Origin: Streptomyces violaceorubidus
Lineage (GTDB): Bacteria > Actinomycetota > Actinomycetes > Streptomycetales > Streptomycetaceae
Length of the DNA stretch: 64,000 bases
NCBI RefSeq assembly: GCF_000717995.1
Contig: NZ_JODM01000002.1
Coordinates: 310,001 to 374,000, forward strand
Direction: 5' to 3'
Within the stretch, counting starts at the first letter, position 1; every line of letters starts with the position of its first letter. The notes below the pieces were generated by a model, which worked only from the letters and a program-made list of their open reading frames with translations, was not told where the DNA came from and ran no database searches. Position numbers and translations under genes: made by a program. Shown piece by piece: positions 1 to 9,405 of the stretch.

Positions 1-17
1 ACGAGGAGTGGATCGGG

Positions 18-530
18 GTGCGCTGCGCGGCCTGCGGAGCCGAGAGCCGGTGGCCGCGGCCGGAGCTGGGCTGTCCGTGCGGAACGGTGCTGTGCGTGCC
101 GGTGGACGCCGCCGCCGCAGGCCGCTCCGGGCGCACCCCGGGGTCACGGGTCCCGGCGCACCGGGCCGTTCCGATCCGCACCGCCCGCGACGCGGTGACG
201 GCCGCCGTCCTCTGTCTGCGCGGGCTGGGCCACCGGGACGTGCGCCGCGCCGACCAGCGCCCCCTGGCCGGCGTCGGGCTGGCCGCGCCGGGCGTCGTCG
301 TCCAGGTGGATCCGACGGTGGGCCCGGCCTCGGTGCGGGACGTGGAGTGCCTGTGGCTGACGGCGATGGCGGAGTCGGCGCGGGGCGTGTACTTCTCGCT
401 CGCCGGGTACGCCGAGGACGCCCGGGTCCGCGCCGACCTGCTGGACGTCGCGCTGTTCGTGCTCGACCCGTCGGGCGTGCCACGCCCGGCGAACGCGTCG
501 GCCGTGGCGCTGGACGCCACGGCCGGGTGA
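18..530 (+). CDS. Small zinc-ribbon hypothetical protein
   Basis: A 170-residue protein of unknown function. The first 25 residues hold two cysteine knuckles (RCAACG and GCPCG), as in a small zinc ribbon. The rest is a compact alpha/beta-like region without a motif I can name; a remote PD-(D/E)XK nuclease relative is possible but the acidic/Lys signature is not clear. The GTG start is supported by GAGGAG nine bases upstream, at the very edge of the window, so the gene is probably complete although the frame stays open to base 3. It converges on the acyl-CoA synthetase pair with a 43-base gap. Confidence 0.6.
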   Translation: MRCAACGAESRWPRPELGCPCGTVLCVPVDAAAAGRSGRTPGSRVPAHRAVPIRTARDAVTAAVLCLRGLGHRDVRRADQRPLAGVGLAAPGVVVQVDPTVGPASVRDVECLWLTAMAESARGVYFSLAGYAEDARVRADLLDVALFVLDPSGVPRPANASAVALDATAG

Positions 531-573
531 GCCTTCGGGGCAGGGATACCGAGGTACCTCGCCACCGGAGGCG

Positions 574-2184
574 TCAGGCGCGGGCGTAGCGCTCGCGCAG
601 CTCGACCTTGCGCACCTTCCCGGAGACGGTCATCGGGAAGGAGTCGAGGAGCTGGAGGCGGCTGGGCACCTTGTAGTGGGCGAGCCGGCCCTCGCAGTAG
701 GCGCGCAGTTCCTCCAGGGTGAGCGGGTCGGCGGCCTCGCGCGGGACGACGCAGGCCAGCACCTCCTCGCCGTAGCGCTCGTGCGGCACGCCGACGACCT
801 GGACGTCGGCGATCTTCGGGTGGCCGTACAGGAACTCCTCCACCTCGCGCGGGTAGATGTTCTCGCCGCCCCGGATGATCATGTCCTTGATGCGGCCGAC
901 GATCTCCACGTAGCCGTCCTCGCGCATCACCGCGAGGTCCCCGGTGTGCATCCAGCGGCCCGGGTCGACGGCCTCGGCGGTCTTCTCCGGTTCCTCCCAG
1001 TAGCCGAGCATCACGCTGTAGCCGCGGGTGCGCAGCTCGCCCGCCTCGCCGCGGGGCAGGGTCACGCCGGTGACCGGGTCGACGACCTTGGCCTCGATGT
1101 GCGGCAGGACCCGGCCGACGGTGCCGGTGCGGTGTTCGAGGTCGTCGTCCATGCGGGTCTGGAGGGAGACCGGGGAGGTCTCCGTCATGCCGTAGCAGAT
1201 GGAGACCTGCTCCATGTGCATCTCGGCGACCACCCGCTTCATCACCTCCACCGGGCAGGGGGAGCCCGCCATGATGCCGGTGCGCAGGGAGGTGAGGTCC
1301 CAGGAGGCGAAGTCCGGGAGGTTCAGCTCGGCGATGAACATCGTCGGGACGCCGTACAGGGACGTGCACCGCTCCCGTTGCACCGCCTCCAGTGTGGCCG
1401 CCGGCTCGAAGGACGGGGCGGGGATGACGATGCAGGCGCCGTGGGAGGTGGCGCCCAGGTTGCCCATGACCATGCCGAAGCAGTGGTAGAAGGGCACCGG
1501 CAGGCACACCCGGTCCTGCTCCGTGTAACCGACCGTGCGGCCCACCCAGTAGCCGTTGTTGAGGATGTTGTGGTGGGAGAGGGTGGCGCCCTTGGGGAAG
1601 CCGGTGGTGCCGGAGGTGTACTGGATGTTGACCGGGTCGTCGCAGCTCAGCTCGGCGGCGAGCGCGTCGACCCGCTCCTGCGGCACCGACGCGGCGGCCG
1701 CCGTGAGCGCGTCCCAGGACGGGTCGCCGATGTAGACGCATCCGCGCAGCGCCGGGCACCGGCCGCGGACCTCCTCCACGATCGCCCGGTAGTCGCTGCT
1801 CTTGTGGGCGAGCGAGGCGACCAGCAGGGTGATGCCGGACTGGTTGAGGACGTACTCCAACTCGTGTGCCCGGTAGGCGGGGTTGACGTTCACCATGATG
1901 ACGCCGATGCGGGCGGTGGCGTACTGGACGAGGACCCACTCGGGGCAGTTGACCGCCCAGATGCCGACCCGGTCGCCCTTGGTGAGGCCCTTCGCGAGCA
2001 GGCCCCGGGCCACCTCGTCGACGGCGGCGCCGAACTCGGCGTAGGTCCAGCGCCGTCCGGACGGGACGTCGACGAGGGCCTCGCGGTCCGGGTGGGCGGC
2101 GACGGCCCGGGCGAGGTTGGCGCCGATGGTGTCGCCGAGCAGCGGGGTGGTGCTGGTGCCGTGGGTGTAGGAGAGCTCGGTCAC
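574..2184 (-). CDS. Acyl-CoA synthetase (FadD-type, AMP-binding)
   Basis: A 536-residue ANL-superfamily ligase that should activate a fatty or other carboxylic acid to its CoA ester through an acyl-adenylate. The P-loop-like [11 protein letters not shown] lies near residue 190, the adenylate motif is YGMTETSP, the hinge region reads [16 protein letters not shown], and the C-terminal catalytic lysine region is [11 protein letters not shown]. It aligns over full length with medium/long-chain FadD proteins. The GTG start overlaps the stop of the upstream synthetase by four bases (GTGA), with GGAGG just before it, so the two are translationally coupled. Exact chain-length preference cannot be read from sequence. 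Confidence 0.9.
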   Translation of the reverse strand: MTELSYTHGTSTTPLLGDTIGANLARAVAAHPDREALVDVPSGRRWTYAEFGAAVDEVARGLLAKGLTKGDRVGIWAVNCPEWVLVQYATARIGVIMVNVNPAYRAHELEYVLNQSGITLLVASLAHKSSDYRAIVEEVRGRCPALRGCVYIGDPSWDALTAAAASVPQERVDALAAELSCDDPVNIQYTSGTTGFPKGATLSHHNILNNGYWVGRTVGYTEQDRVCLPVPFYHCFGMVMGNLGATSHGACIVIPAPSFEPAATLEAVQRERCTSLYGVPTMFIAELNLPDFASWDLTSLRTGIMAGSPCPVEVMKRVVAEMHMEQVSICYGMTETSPVSLQTRMDDDLEHRTGTVGRVLPHIEAKVVDPVTGVTLPRGEAGELRTRGYSVMLGYWEEPEKTAEAVDPGRWMHTGDLAVMREDGYVEIVGRIKDMIIRGGENIYPREVEEFLYGHPKIADVQVVGVPHERYGEEVLACVVPREAADPLTLEELRAYCEGRLAHYKVPSRLQLLDSFPMTVSGKVRKVELRERYARA

Positions 2185-3854
2185 CGGAAGTCCTCCTCGC
2201 GGTACTCGTCCGCGGAACCGGCCGCCGTGGCCTCGCGCAGCTCGATGCGGCGGATCTTGCCGGAGACGGTCTTGGGCAGCTCGCCGAACTCCAGGCGGCG
2301 CACCCGCTTGTAGGGGGCGAGCGTGTCGCGGGAGTGCTCGAAGAGCACCTTCGCGGTGTCGGGTCCCGGCTCCCACCCGGCCGCGAGCACGATGTACGCC
2401 TTCGGCACCGCGAGGCGCAGTTCGTCCGGCGCGGGCACGACCGCGGCCTCGGCGACCGCCTCGTGCTCCAGCAGCGCGCTCTCCAGCTCGAAGGGGCTGA
2501 TCTTGTAGTCGGAGGCCTTGAACACGTCGTCGGCCCGGCCCACGTAGGTCAGGTAGCCGTCCGCGTCGCGCGCGCCGATGTCGCCGGTGCGGTAGTAGCC
2601 GCCCGCCATCGCCTCGGCCGTGCGGTCCGGGTCGCCGTGGTAGCCGGTCATCAGGCCGACGGGACGCGCGGACAGGTCCAGGGCGATCTCTCCCTCCTCG
2701 GCGCCGGGCGCGCCGGTCACCGGGTCGAGCAGTTCGACGCGGTAGCCGGGGCTGGGGCGGCCCATCGAGCCGGTCTTGAGCACCTGGCCGGGGCTGTTGG
2801 AGACCTGGACGGCGGTCTCGGTCTGCCCGAAGCCGTCCCGGATGGTCCTCCCCCACCCGCGGCGCACCTGCTCGATCACCTCGGGGTTGAGGGGTTCACC
2901 GGCGGCGACGACCTCGCGGGGCGGGGTGGCGAGCCGGGTGAGGTCGGCCTGGATGAGCATGCGCCACACGGTCGGCGGGGCGCAGAAGGTGGTCACCCCG
3001 GCCCGGTCCATCTCGGCCATCAGCCGGGTCGCGTCGAACCGCGTGTAGTTGTACAGGAAGACGGTCGCCTCGGCGTTCCACGGTGCGAACAGGTTCGACC
3101 AGGCGTGCTTGGCCCAGCCGGGCGAGGAGATGTTCAGGTGCACGTCGCCGGGCTGGAGCCCGATCCAGTACATGGTCGCCAGGTGTCCCACCGGATAGGA
3201 CACGTGGGTGTGCTCGACCAGTTTGGGGCGGGCGGTGGTGCCGGAGGTGAAGTACAGCATCAGCGGGTCGTCCGCGGCGGTGGGGCCGTCGGGGGCGAAG
3301 GTGTCGGAGGCCGTGTACACGTCCTCGTAGGACCGCCAGCCGGGTGCCGCCGTGCCGCCGACCGCGACGCGCGTGTAGTCGCCGGGCACGTCGTCGAACT
3401 TGCCGGTGTCCTCGGCCCGCACGATCACGTGCCTGACCCGGCCCCGGTCGACGCGGTCGCGCAGGTCGGCGGGGCCGAGCAGGGGGGTGGCCGGGATGAC
3501 GACCGCGCGCAGCTTCATCGCGGCCAGCGCGGTCTCCCACAGCTCGGCCTGGTTGCCGAGCATCACGAGGACGCGGTCCCCCGGGCGGACGCCCCACTCG
3601 CGCAGGCGGTTCGCGACGCGGTCGGAGCGGACGGACATCTCGGCGTAGGTGACCCGGACCTCGCGGCCGTCCTGCTCGACGATGTGCAGGGCGGTGCGGT
3701 CGTTGCCGTCCGCGACGACGTCGAACCAGTCCAGGGCCCAGTTGAAGTGCTCGGGGCGGGGCCACCGGAACCCCTCGTAGGCGGCGGTGTAGTCCTCGCG
3801 GTGTTCCAGCAGGAAGTCCCGTGCGCTGCGGAACTGCTCCGTGGCCGTCGTCAT
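2181..3854 (-). CDS. Acyl-CoA synthetase (medium-chain / ACSM-like)
   Basis: A 557-residue AMP-binding protein, first gene of a two-gene operon. It carries [18 protein letters not shown] near residue 200, the ACSM-type segment [16 protein letters not shown], the adenylate motif GFGQTETAV, and the C-terminal [14 protein letters not shown] with the catalytic lysine. These features resemble medium-chain or benzoate-type acyl-CoA ligases more than classic FadD. Two non-identical ligases made from one message suggests activation of two acid classes for one catabolic route. AGGAGGACAG precedes the ATG. The promoter must lie in the 130-base divergent region shared with the GAF-LuxR gene. Confidence 0.9.
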   Translation of the reverse strand: MTTATEQFRSARDFLLEHREDYTAAYEGFRWPRPEHFNWALDWFDVVADGNDRTALHIVEQDGREVRVTYAEMSVRSDRVANRLREWGVRPGDRVLVMLGNQAELWETALAAMKLRAVVIPATPLLGPADLRDRVDRGRVRHVIVRAEDTGKFDDVPGDYTRVAVGGTAAPGWRSYEDVYTASDTFAPDGPTAADDPLMLYFTSGTTARPKLVEHTHVSYPVGHLATMYWIGLQPGDVHLNISSPGWAKHAWSNLFAPWNAEATVFLYNYTRFDATRLMAEMDRAGVTTFCAPPTVWRMLIQADLTRLATPPREVVAAGEPLNPEVIEQVRRGWGRTIRDGFGQTETAVQVSNSPGQVLKTGSMGRPSPGYRVELLDPVTGAPGAEEGEIALDLSARPVGLMTGYHGDPDRTAEAMAGGYYRTGDIGARDADGYLTYVGRADDVFKASDYKISPFELESALLEHEAVAEAAVVPAPDELRLAVPKAYIVLAAGWEPGPDTAKVLFEHSRDTLAPYKRVRRLEFGELPKTVSGKIRRIELREATAAGSADEYREEDFR

Positions 3855-3925
3855 CTGTCCTCCTCGGTGCCGGACCTTGCCGGGCGGCTCCGTGCCATCG
3901 TCTAATCCGTGATGTGGGTCTCACT

Positions 3926-3941
3926 ACCCCCGGACGGGGGT
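3926..3941. promoter_or_regulatory. Inverted repeat, candidate operator in divergent promoter region
   Basis: ACCCCCGGACGGGGGT is a perfect 6-4-6 inverted repeat. It sits between the divergent acyl-CoA synthetase operon and the GAF-LuxR regulator, about 45 bases before the regulator start and 70 before the synthetase start. This is where an operator for the adjacent regulator would be expected. Binding is inferred from position and symmetry only. Confidence 0.4.
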
Positions 3942-3984
3942 GGACGCCCCGCGACGAGCGTGAAGGAAGGCGGAAGGAGTGGCG

Positions 3985-4809
3985 GTGGACGCGGCGGACG
4001 CGGCTCAGATCCGCGGCGCGCTGGTGCGGCTGCGGCGCACGACGGGGCTGCCCGTCGCCTTCGGCGGGCTGGTGGAGTCCGGGCGGCGCCAGGTGCGCAT
4101 CAGCGAACTGAGCGGCACGGCCACGACGGCGCTCAGCGCGCTGGCGGTGACGGCCGGCAACGGGCTCGGCGGCCGGGCGGTGGCGCTGTCACGGCCGTGC
4201 GCGGTGACGGACTACTCCGTCTCCCGGCAGATCAGCCACGAGTACGACCTGCCCGTCGCCGCCGAGGGCCTGCGCTCGGTCCTCGCCGTACCGGTGGTCG
4301 TACGGCGCCGGGTGCGCGGTGTGCTGTACGGCGCGCTGCGCACCGCCCAGCCGCTGGGCGACCGGACCCTGGGTGCGGCCGTGGCGGCGGCACGGGACGC
4401 GGAGCAGGCGCTGGTGCTGCGGGACGAGGCGGGCGAGCTGCTGGCGGCTGCCGCGCCCGCGGCGGGAGCGGCGGACGGCGCGGCCTGGGAGCGGGTGCGG
4501 GAGGCGCACGCGGCGCTGCGGGCACTGGCGCCGAGGATCACGGACCCGGCGCAGCGGGACGAACTGCTGCGCGCGTGCGGTCTGCTGGCGGCGGGCGACG
4601 GGCCCGTCCCGGGCCCCCGGCCGGCGCCGCGCGAGGTGGACGTGCTGGCCTGTGTGGCCGCGGGCGCGACGAACGGGGAGGCCGCCGAGCGGCTCGGGGT
4701 GAGCGCGGAGACCGTCAAGAGCTATCTGCGCTCGGCCATGCGCAAGCTGGGCGCCCGCACCCGCACGGAGGCCGTCGCGTCCGCCCGCCGCTCGGGATGG
4801 CTGCCCTAG
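3985..4809 (+). CDS. GAF-domain LuxR-family transcriptional regulator
   Basis: A 274-residue one-component regulator. Residues about 10-150 form a GAF-like sensor domain (GNGLGGRAVA, then AEGLRSVLAVPVVV and GVLYGALR). Residues about 205-272 form a LuxR/NarL helix-turn-helix (PREVDVLACVAAGATNGEAA, then VSAETVKSYLRSAMRKLGAR). There is no phospho-acceptor receiver domain. I chose GTG 3985 because AAGGAG ends five bases before it; GTG 3979 is the in-frame alternative. It is divergent from two acyl-CoA synthetases, and this family is often linked to such ligases, so it probably controls them in response to a small ligand. That control is inference. Confidence 0.85.
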   Translation: MDAADAAQIRGALVRLRRTTGLPVAFGGLVESGRRQVRISELSGTATTALSALAVTAGNGLGGRAVALSRPCAVTDYSVSRQISHEYDLPVAAEGLRSVLAVPVVVRRRVRGVLYGALRTAQPLGDRTLGAAVAAARDAEQALVLRDEAGELLAAAAPAAGAADGAAWERVREAHAALRALAPRITDPAQRDELLRACGLLAAGDGPVPGPRPAPREVDVLACVAAGATNGEAAERLGVSAETVKSYLRSAMRKLGARTRTEAVASARRSGWLP

Positions 4810-4913
4810 CATGCGCGCCGCGCCGGATTTCTCGGCGGTGTTTGCTTTCCGGCGGCCCGGTGTTTGTTATTCGGGTCTCCTCGCCGTCCCTCCGCCCCGC
4901 AATGCCCGATGCC

Positions 4914-4919
4914 TAATAT
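4914..4919 (+). promoter_or_regulatory. Candidate -10 element of the LuxR-type ATPase regulator gene
   Basis: TAATAT stands out in an otherwise GC-rich stretch and lies 36 bases before the start codon, with the ribosome site CGGAGGGGAG between. No convincing -35 is seen, so this is a position-based guess. Confidence 0.35.
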
Positions 4920-4955
4920 TGGCCCGGACACGACACACGGAGGGGAGCGGTCACC

Positions 4956-7787
4956 GTGCCACGGGACTTCGCGGACGCTGCCGGATGCCCCTCCGACCTG
5001 GTCATCGGGCGGGAGGAGTCGTTCGGCGCGGCGCGTGAGCAGCTCACCCGGGGCGGCAGTGTGCTGCTGCACGGACCCGCCGGAATTGGAAAGTCGACGG
5101 TCCTGCGCGCCCTGGCCGCGGAATACGCCCGCACGGCCCACACCGTGTTGCGCTGTTCCGCCACCGAGTCCGAATCCCATCTCCCCTTCCTCGCCCTCGC
5201 CGACCTCCTGGGCCTGGTCCTGGACGAGGTCTCCCCCGTGCTGCCCGCCGCCCAGCGCACCGCGCTGGAGTCCGCGCTGACCGGCCGCGGCGAGTCCACG
5301 CTCCAGCGCGACGGCCTCGCGCTGCGCCTGGCGGTGCTGTCCGCGCTGCGGGCCCTCGCCGTCGCGGGGCCCGTCCTCGTCGTCGCCGACGACCTCCAGT
5401 GGCTCGATCCGGCCAGCACGGAACTCCTCGGCTTCGCCGCCCGCCGCCTGGGCGACACCCCGGTGCGGATGCTGTGCGCGGTGCGCACCGAGGGGCCCGA
5501 GACCGAGAACGCGGAGTACGACCGCCATCTGCGCGCCTCCCCGCCGGACACCCGCGCGGTGCGCCTGGGCCCGCTGACCCGCGCCCAGGTCTCGACGCTG
5601 CTGGAGGGCCGCGGCTACTCGGGCCTGCACCGGTCCACGGTCCGCGACATCCACCGCACCAGCGGCGGCAATCCGCTGTTCGCCCTGGAGCTGGGCCGGG
5701 CCCTGGCCGAGAGCCCCGCGGCACCGCGTCCGGGCGAGCCGCTGCCGGTGCCGACCTCGCTGCGCGCCCTGGTCCTGTCCCGCCTGGAGATGCTCTCCGA
5801 CGAGGCGCGCCGCACCCTCCTGGTGGCCAGCGCCGGAGCCCGCCCCACCCCGGCGCTGCTGCACGCGGCCGGCCGGGGCAACGCCGAGGCGGAGACCGCG
5901 CAGGCGGCGGCGCTCGGACTGCTGGCGCCGGACCCGGACGGCCCGACCGTACGGTTCGCGCATCCGCTGATCTCGGCCGCGCTGTACGCCGAGGCCCCGG
6001 CGCCGGAGCGGCGGGCCGCGCACGCCGCCCTGTCCACGGCCGCCTTCGATCCGATCGAGCGCGCCCGGCACCTGGCCCTGGCCACCACGGGCACCGACCC
6101 CCGGGTGGCGGCGCGGCTCGCGGAGGCCGCGGCGCTGGCCCGGGACCGCGGGGCGCCGTCGGTGGCCGCCTCGCTGGGGCTGCTGGCCGCCCACCACACC
6201 CCGGCGGACGGCATTCCGGGCCCGGACGAGCGCCGGCTGACGGCCGCCGAGGACGCGATCACCGCGGGCGAGCAGGACCTCGCCCGGGACGTCGCCCGCG
6301 AGGTGCTGACCCGGGCCACCGCGCCCGGTGAGCGGGTACGGGCCTGGATGGCGGTGATCGAGGCGGCCGGGCAGGCCATCGGCGAGGTCGACGCCGTCTT
6401 CCCGCAGGCCCTGGCCGACGCGGGCGAGGACCCGCGGCTGCTCGCCCTGGTCCACTACCAGCTGGCCTGGCGTTCCCTGGTGGTGCAGGGCAACTTCGCC
6501 CAGGGCCGTCAGGAGGCCGCGCACGCGGCCCGGCTGGCGGCGCGGGCCGGGGACCGGCGCACCGAGCTCCTCGCGCTCGCCTTCCAGGCGCAGTCGGAGA
6601 CGCTGATGGGCCACCCGGACGCCCCGGCGACCATCCAGCGGGCGCTCCAGGAGCCGCAGGACGCGCGGGTGGCGTGCCATCACAACGGGGCGGGCTCCTC
6701 CCGGTTCCGGTGGCTGGTGATGAGCGACCGGCTGGCCGAGGCGCGGACCGCGGTCACCGCGCTGCTGCGCGAGGTGCGCCGGCGCGGCATGGCCGAGAGC
6801 GAGGTCCACTACCTGCGTTTCCTCGCGGAGACCGAGCTGCACTCCGGCCACTGCGGCCGGGCCCTGGAACTGTCCCGGGAGAGCCTGACCCTGGCGCGCG
6901 ACGCGGGCATCGGGGAGGGCGCGGGCGCGATGCAGGCCGCGCTCGCGGAGGCCGCGGGCGGCGAGCCCCGCCGCGCCCTGGAGCTGGCGCGGGAGGCGGT
7001 GCGGCGGGCGGAGGGGGACGGTGACGCCGTGTACCTGCCGCGGGCGCTGGCCGCGCTCGGCCACGCGCACCTGGCGGCGGACGACGCGGCGGCGGCCGTA
7101 CGGGTGCTGCGGCGGGTGCGGGAGCTGGAGGCCGGCGCGGGGATCACCGATCCGGCGCGCGGCCGGTGGCAGGGCGACCTGGCGGAGGCCCTGGTGCGCA
7201 CCGGGGAGCCGGCCGAGGCCATGGACGTCATCGAGGTCACCCGGGCGCACGCGCTGCGGCTCGGGCGGCAGAGCGTGCTGGCCGTCCTCGACCGGTCCGA
7301 GGCCCTGGTGCGGGCGGCGCGGGGTGAACACCGGGCGGCCGTGGCACGGTTGACGTCGGCGCGGGAGCGGCTGGCCGGGCTGGGGTTCGGCCTGGAGGAG
7401 TCCCGGGCGGTCTTCGCCCTGGCCGAGCTGCACGCCGAACGGCCGGGCCGGGCCCCGGAGTCGGCGTCGTACGACGAGGCGGCGCGGCTGTTCAGAAGGT
7501 GCCGGGCGCTGCCCTGGCTGCGGCGGGTGGAGGCGGCCGTCGCGGCGCGGGCGGCGGGGACGCCACCGGTGCCGGCATCCGAGCCGGACACGCTGGCGGG
7601 GCTCGCCGCGATGGAGCGTCAGGTGGCCTCGCTCGTGATGGAGGGCGCGACCAACCGGGAGATCGCCGCCCGGCTGTTCGTCAGCGTCAAGACCGTCGAG
7701 GCGACCCTGACCCGGGTCTACCGCAAGCTGGGGATCCGGTCCCGGGTCGACATCGTGCGGCTGGCGGCGGGCCGGCGCCCGGACTGA
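4956..7787 (+). CDS. Large ATP-binding LuxR-family regulator (LAL type)
   Basis: A 943-residue regulator of the LAL class. Walker A (GPAGIGKST, residues 40-48) and Walker B (VLVVADDLQWLD, near residue 140) define an N-terminal AAA/NTPase module. The long middle part is alpha-helical and TPR-like. The last 65 residues are a LuxR helix-turn-helix (ATNREIAARLFVSVKTVEAT, then YRKLGIRSRVDIV). Members of this class bind DNA and are regulated through ATP and inducer binding. The GTG start follows GGAGGGGAG. It is the second LuxR-type regulator in a row, starting about 150 bases after the GAF-LuxR gene, and it is not next to an obvious target cluster, so its regulon is unknown. Confidence 0.9.
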   Translation: MPRDFADAAGCPSDLVIGREESFGAAREQLTRGGSVLLHGPAGIGKSTVLRALAAEYARTAHTVLRCSATESESHLPFLALADLLGLVLDEVSPVLPAAQRTALESALTGRGESTLQRDGLALRLAVLSALRALAVAGPVLVVADDLQWLDPASTELLGFAARRLGDTPVRMLCAVRTEGPETENAEYDRHLRASPPDTRAVRLGPLTRAQVSTLLEGRGYSGLHRSTVRDIHRTSGGNPLFALELGRALAESPAAPRPGEPLPVPTSLRALVLSRLEMLSDEARRTLLVASAGARPTPALLHAAGRGNAEAETAQAAALGLLAPDPDGPTVRFAHPLISAALYAEAPAPERRAAHAALSTAAFDPIERARHLALATTGTDPRVAARLAEAAALARDRGAPSVAASLGLLAAHHTPADGIPGPDERRLTAAEDAITAGEQDLARDVAREVLTRATAPGERVRAWMAVIEAAGQAIGEVDAVFPQALADAGEDPRLLALVHYQLAWRSLVVQGNFAQGRQEAAHAARLAARAGDRRTELLALAFQAQSETLMGHPDAPATIQRALQEPQDARVACHHNGAGSSRFRWLVMSDRLAEARTAVTALLREVRRRGMAESEVHYLRFLAETELHSGHCGRALELSRESLTLARDAGIGEGAGAMQAALAEAAGGEPRRALELAREAVRRAEGDGDAVYLPRALAALGHAHLAADDAAAAVRVLRRVRELEAGAGITDPARGRWQGDLAEALVRTGEPAEAMDVIEVTRAHALRLGRQSVLAVLDRSEALVRAARGEHRAAVARLTSARERLAGLGFGLEESRAVFALAELHAERPGRAPESASYDEAARLFRRCRALPWLRRVEAAVAARAAGTPPVPASEPDTLAGLAAMERQVASLVMEGATNREIAARLFVSVKTVEATLTRVYRKLGIRSRVDIVRLAAGRRPD

Positions 7788-7870
7788 GAAGGGCCTTCCC
7801 GGGGGCCGTCGGGTTTACCTCCGGTGAACCGAGGGTTTTCCCTGCCCGACGCCGTTAGGGGGTTCCCTCA

Positions 7871-7900
7871 TTGGGTGCCCCGGACCGCCGGTTCTAGCGT
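7871..7900 (+). promoter_or_regulatory. Candidate sigma-70-type promoter before a short transcription unit
   Basis: TTGGGT (7871-7876) and TAGCGT (7895-7900) are spaced by 18 bases and would start transcription near 7907. It follows the stop of the LuxR-type ATPase gene by about 85 bases and precedes a tiny ORF and a strong terminator. Confidence 0.45.
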
Positions 7901-8002
7901 GAGCACGTGCCGACAGCCCGGGCACACGGGGGTCTGTCCCGAGACCCCCGTGCCACCCCCCACGCCCGTGCGACCCCCACCGGCCACCACCTGAGGAGAC
8001 TC

Positions 8003-8041
8003 ATGTCCGGGCTCAGCCGCTCCGGACCGGTCGCCGTCTGA
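8003..8041 (+). CDS. Candidate 12-codon ORF (MSGLSRSGPVAV)
   Basis: A very short ORF with ATG, 12 codons and TGA. CTGAGGAGA lies just upstream at a workable ribosome-site distance. It is placed inside a roughly 200-base unit with its own promoter-like sequence upstream and a 17-bp perfect hairpin downstream. The peptide resembles nothing I know. It may be a real small peptide, a translated part of a small RNA, or chance. No larger gene follows on this strand before the terminator, so it is not a classic attenuator leader. Confidence 0.35.
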   Translation: MSGLSRSGPVAV

Positions 8042-8070
8042 CCCCCTGAGTACCCCTCGGGCGCAAGACC

Positions 8071-8113
8071 AGGGGGCGTTGCGGGCCTCCACGAGCGGCC
8101 CGCAACGCCCCCT
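8071..8113. terminator. Strong bidirectional hairpin terminator
   Basis: A perfect 17-bp stem (AGGGGGCGTTGCGGGCC at 8071-8087 with its complement at 8097-8113) and a 9-base loop. There is no U tract, as is usual in Streptomyces. It separates the plus-strand short unit from the convergent winged-helix gene. Confidence 0.8.
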
Positions 8114-8146
8114 CTCCATGCCTGCCGCCCCCACGGGGCCGCCGGT

Positions 8147-9253
8147 TCAGCCGCGTACGGTCCCGAGGCGGATGTCGTACGCCGTTGTGGGGTGCAGCGT
8201 CGCGAGCATCCGCTCGCCCTCGGCGGCGATCTCGTCCCGCCGGGTCTTCGAGGGGCGGTCGAAGGCCTCGACGACCAGGGCGCCGTCCTCGGTCTTCCAC
8301 AGTCCGGCCACGAAGCCGTCGACGAGCAGGACGCGGTAGGCCTGGTTCTTCTTCCAGGTACGGCCCCTGTGCTCGGGCGGGACGACGCGGGCGCGGTCGG
8401 CGTGGGAGAGGAGCAGGTTGTCGTACTCGGGCAGGAAACGCGGCGGGGCCGGGGTGTCCGGGTCGGGGCGGGGCGCGTCGGGGAGGTCGAAGAGTTCGGT
8501 GCCGCCCGGGTCGCGGAAGGTGGCGAGGCGGGGGCGGAGCCGTTCGAAGGCGTCCCGGAGGCGGGTCAGGCCGGCCCAGGTCTGCATGTCCTTCACCGAC
8601 GCGGGTCCGAAGGCGGCGAGGTAGCGCAGCACGGTGTCCTCCGGTGCCGGCGCCGGGCGCGCGGGGCGGCCGAACCAGTGCTCGGCGGTGGTGAGCGTGA
8701 CCTGGCCGCTCCTGCCCCACAGTCCGCGCGGCGTCACCTGGACGAGCGGGAGCCGGCAGCGTGCGGCGACGGACAGGGCCTGCGGGTCGGCGTCGGGCCA
8801 CTGGGCGCCGAGGGCCTCGCGCAACTGCCCCGGGGTGCGCGGTTCGGCCTCGACCAGTTCCCGGGCGAGGCGGGCGAGGCGGTCCAGGTCGACGCCGGTC
8901 AGGCCCGCGCGGAACGTCTTCAGCTCCCTTTCCCGGGCGGCCTGCACCAGGGGCCGCAGGGTGAGGCAGTCGTCGGCGGTGTGGGTGTGGATGGTCGAGC
9001 GCAGGGTGACGAGCCGGGCGACGCGGCGGTCGGCCATCGCCGCGGACAGGTCCTCGGGCGTGAAGCCGTCGAGGCGGGCGGCGAGCGCGTGGTACGGGGG
9101 CTTCACGTTCTGCGCCTGGAGACCGACGAGGTGCTCGACGGCGGCCTCGGCGGACATCGCCGCGCGGCGCAGCAGCAACTGGCGGGCGAGGGTGGCGCGG
9201 TTGAGGGCCCGGATGCCGAGGACGGGGGCGGTCGTCGCTGCCTTGGTCGTCAT
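8147..9253 (-). CDS. Winged-helix DNA-binding domain protein (HTH_42 / YcaQ-like)
   Basis: A 368-residue protein matching the HTH_42 winged-helix family. Typical marks are the N-terminal RALNRATLARQLLL, the LVGLQAQNVKPPYHALAARL segment, the RSTIHTHTADDCL segment, LPEYDNLLLSHADR, and the late VLVDGFVAGLWK. The Escherichia coli relative YcaQ is an interstrand-crosslink glycosylase, and some Streptomyces relatives confer self-resistance to alkylating products, but many members are uncharacterised. I chose ATG 9253; GTG 9262 is possible. It is a single-gene unit. Role: likely DNA-repair-type glycosylase, not proven. Confidence 0.85.
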   Translation of the reverse strand: MTTKAATTAPVLGIRALNRATLARQLLLRRAAMSAEAAVEHLVGLQAQNVKPPYHALAARLDGFTPEDLSAAMADRRVARLVTLRSTIHTHTADDCLTLRPLVQAARERELKTFRAGLTGVDLDRLARLARELVEAEPRTPGQLREALGAQWPDADPQALSVAARCRLPLVQVTPRGLWGRSGQVTLTTAEHWFGRPARPAPAPEDTVLRYLAAFGPASVKDMQTWAGLTRLRDAFERLRPRLATFRDPGGTELFDLPDAPRPDPDTPAPPRFLPEYDNLLLSHADRARVVPPEHRGRTWKKNQAYRVLLVDGFVAGLWKTEDGALVVEAFDRPSKTRRDEIAAEGERMLATLHPTTAYDIRLGTVRG

Positions 9254-9405
9254 GCCCTGCACGGTAGCGGGGATTTAGGACGGATACTGTCCGCGATCCG
9301 TTCCGTCCGCGACCCTGCCGGCAGGTCCCCCGGTCGGCGGGGGCGGGGGGCGCCGGCCGTCGTCGCGGGGGTTGCCTGGCCGCGGGCGGGGCACCCGGGG
9401 GCACT

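Noticed and set aside
7868..8134. 88-codon minus-strand frame between the LuxR-type ATPase gene and the winged-helix gene
   Set aside because: It spans both arms of the perfect terminator hairpin and the promoter-like elements of the plus-strand unit and has no recognisable domain.
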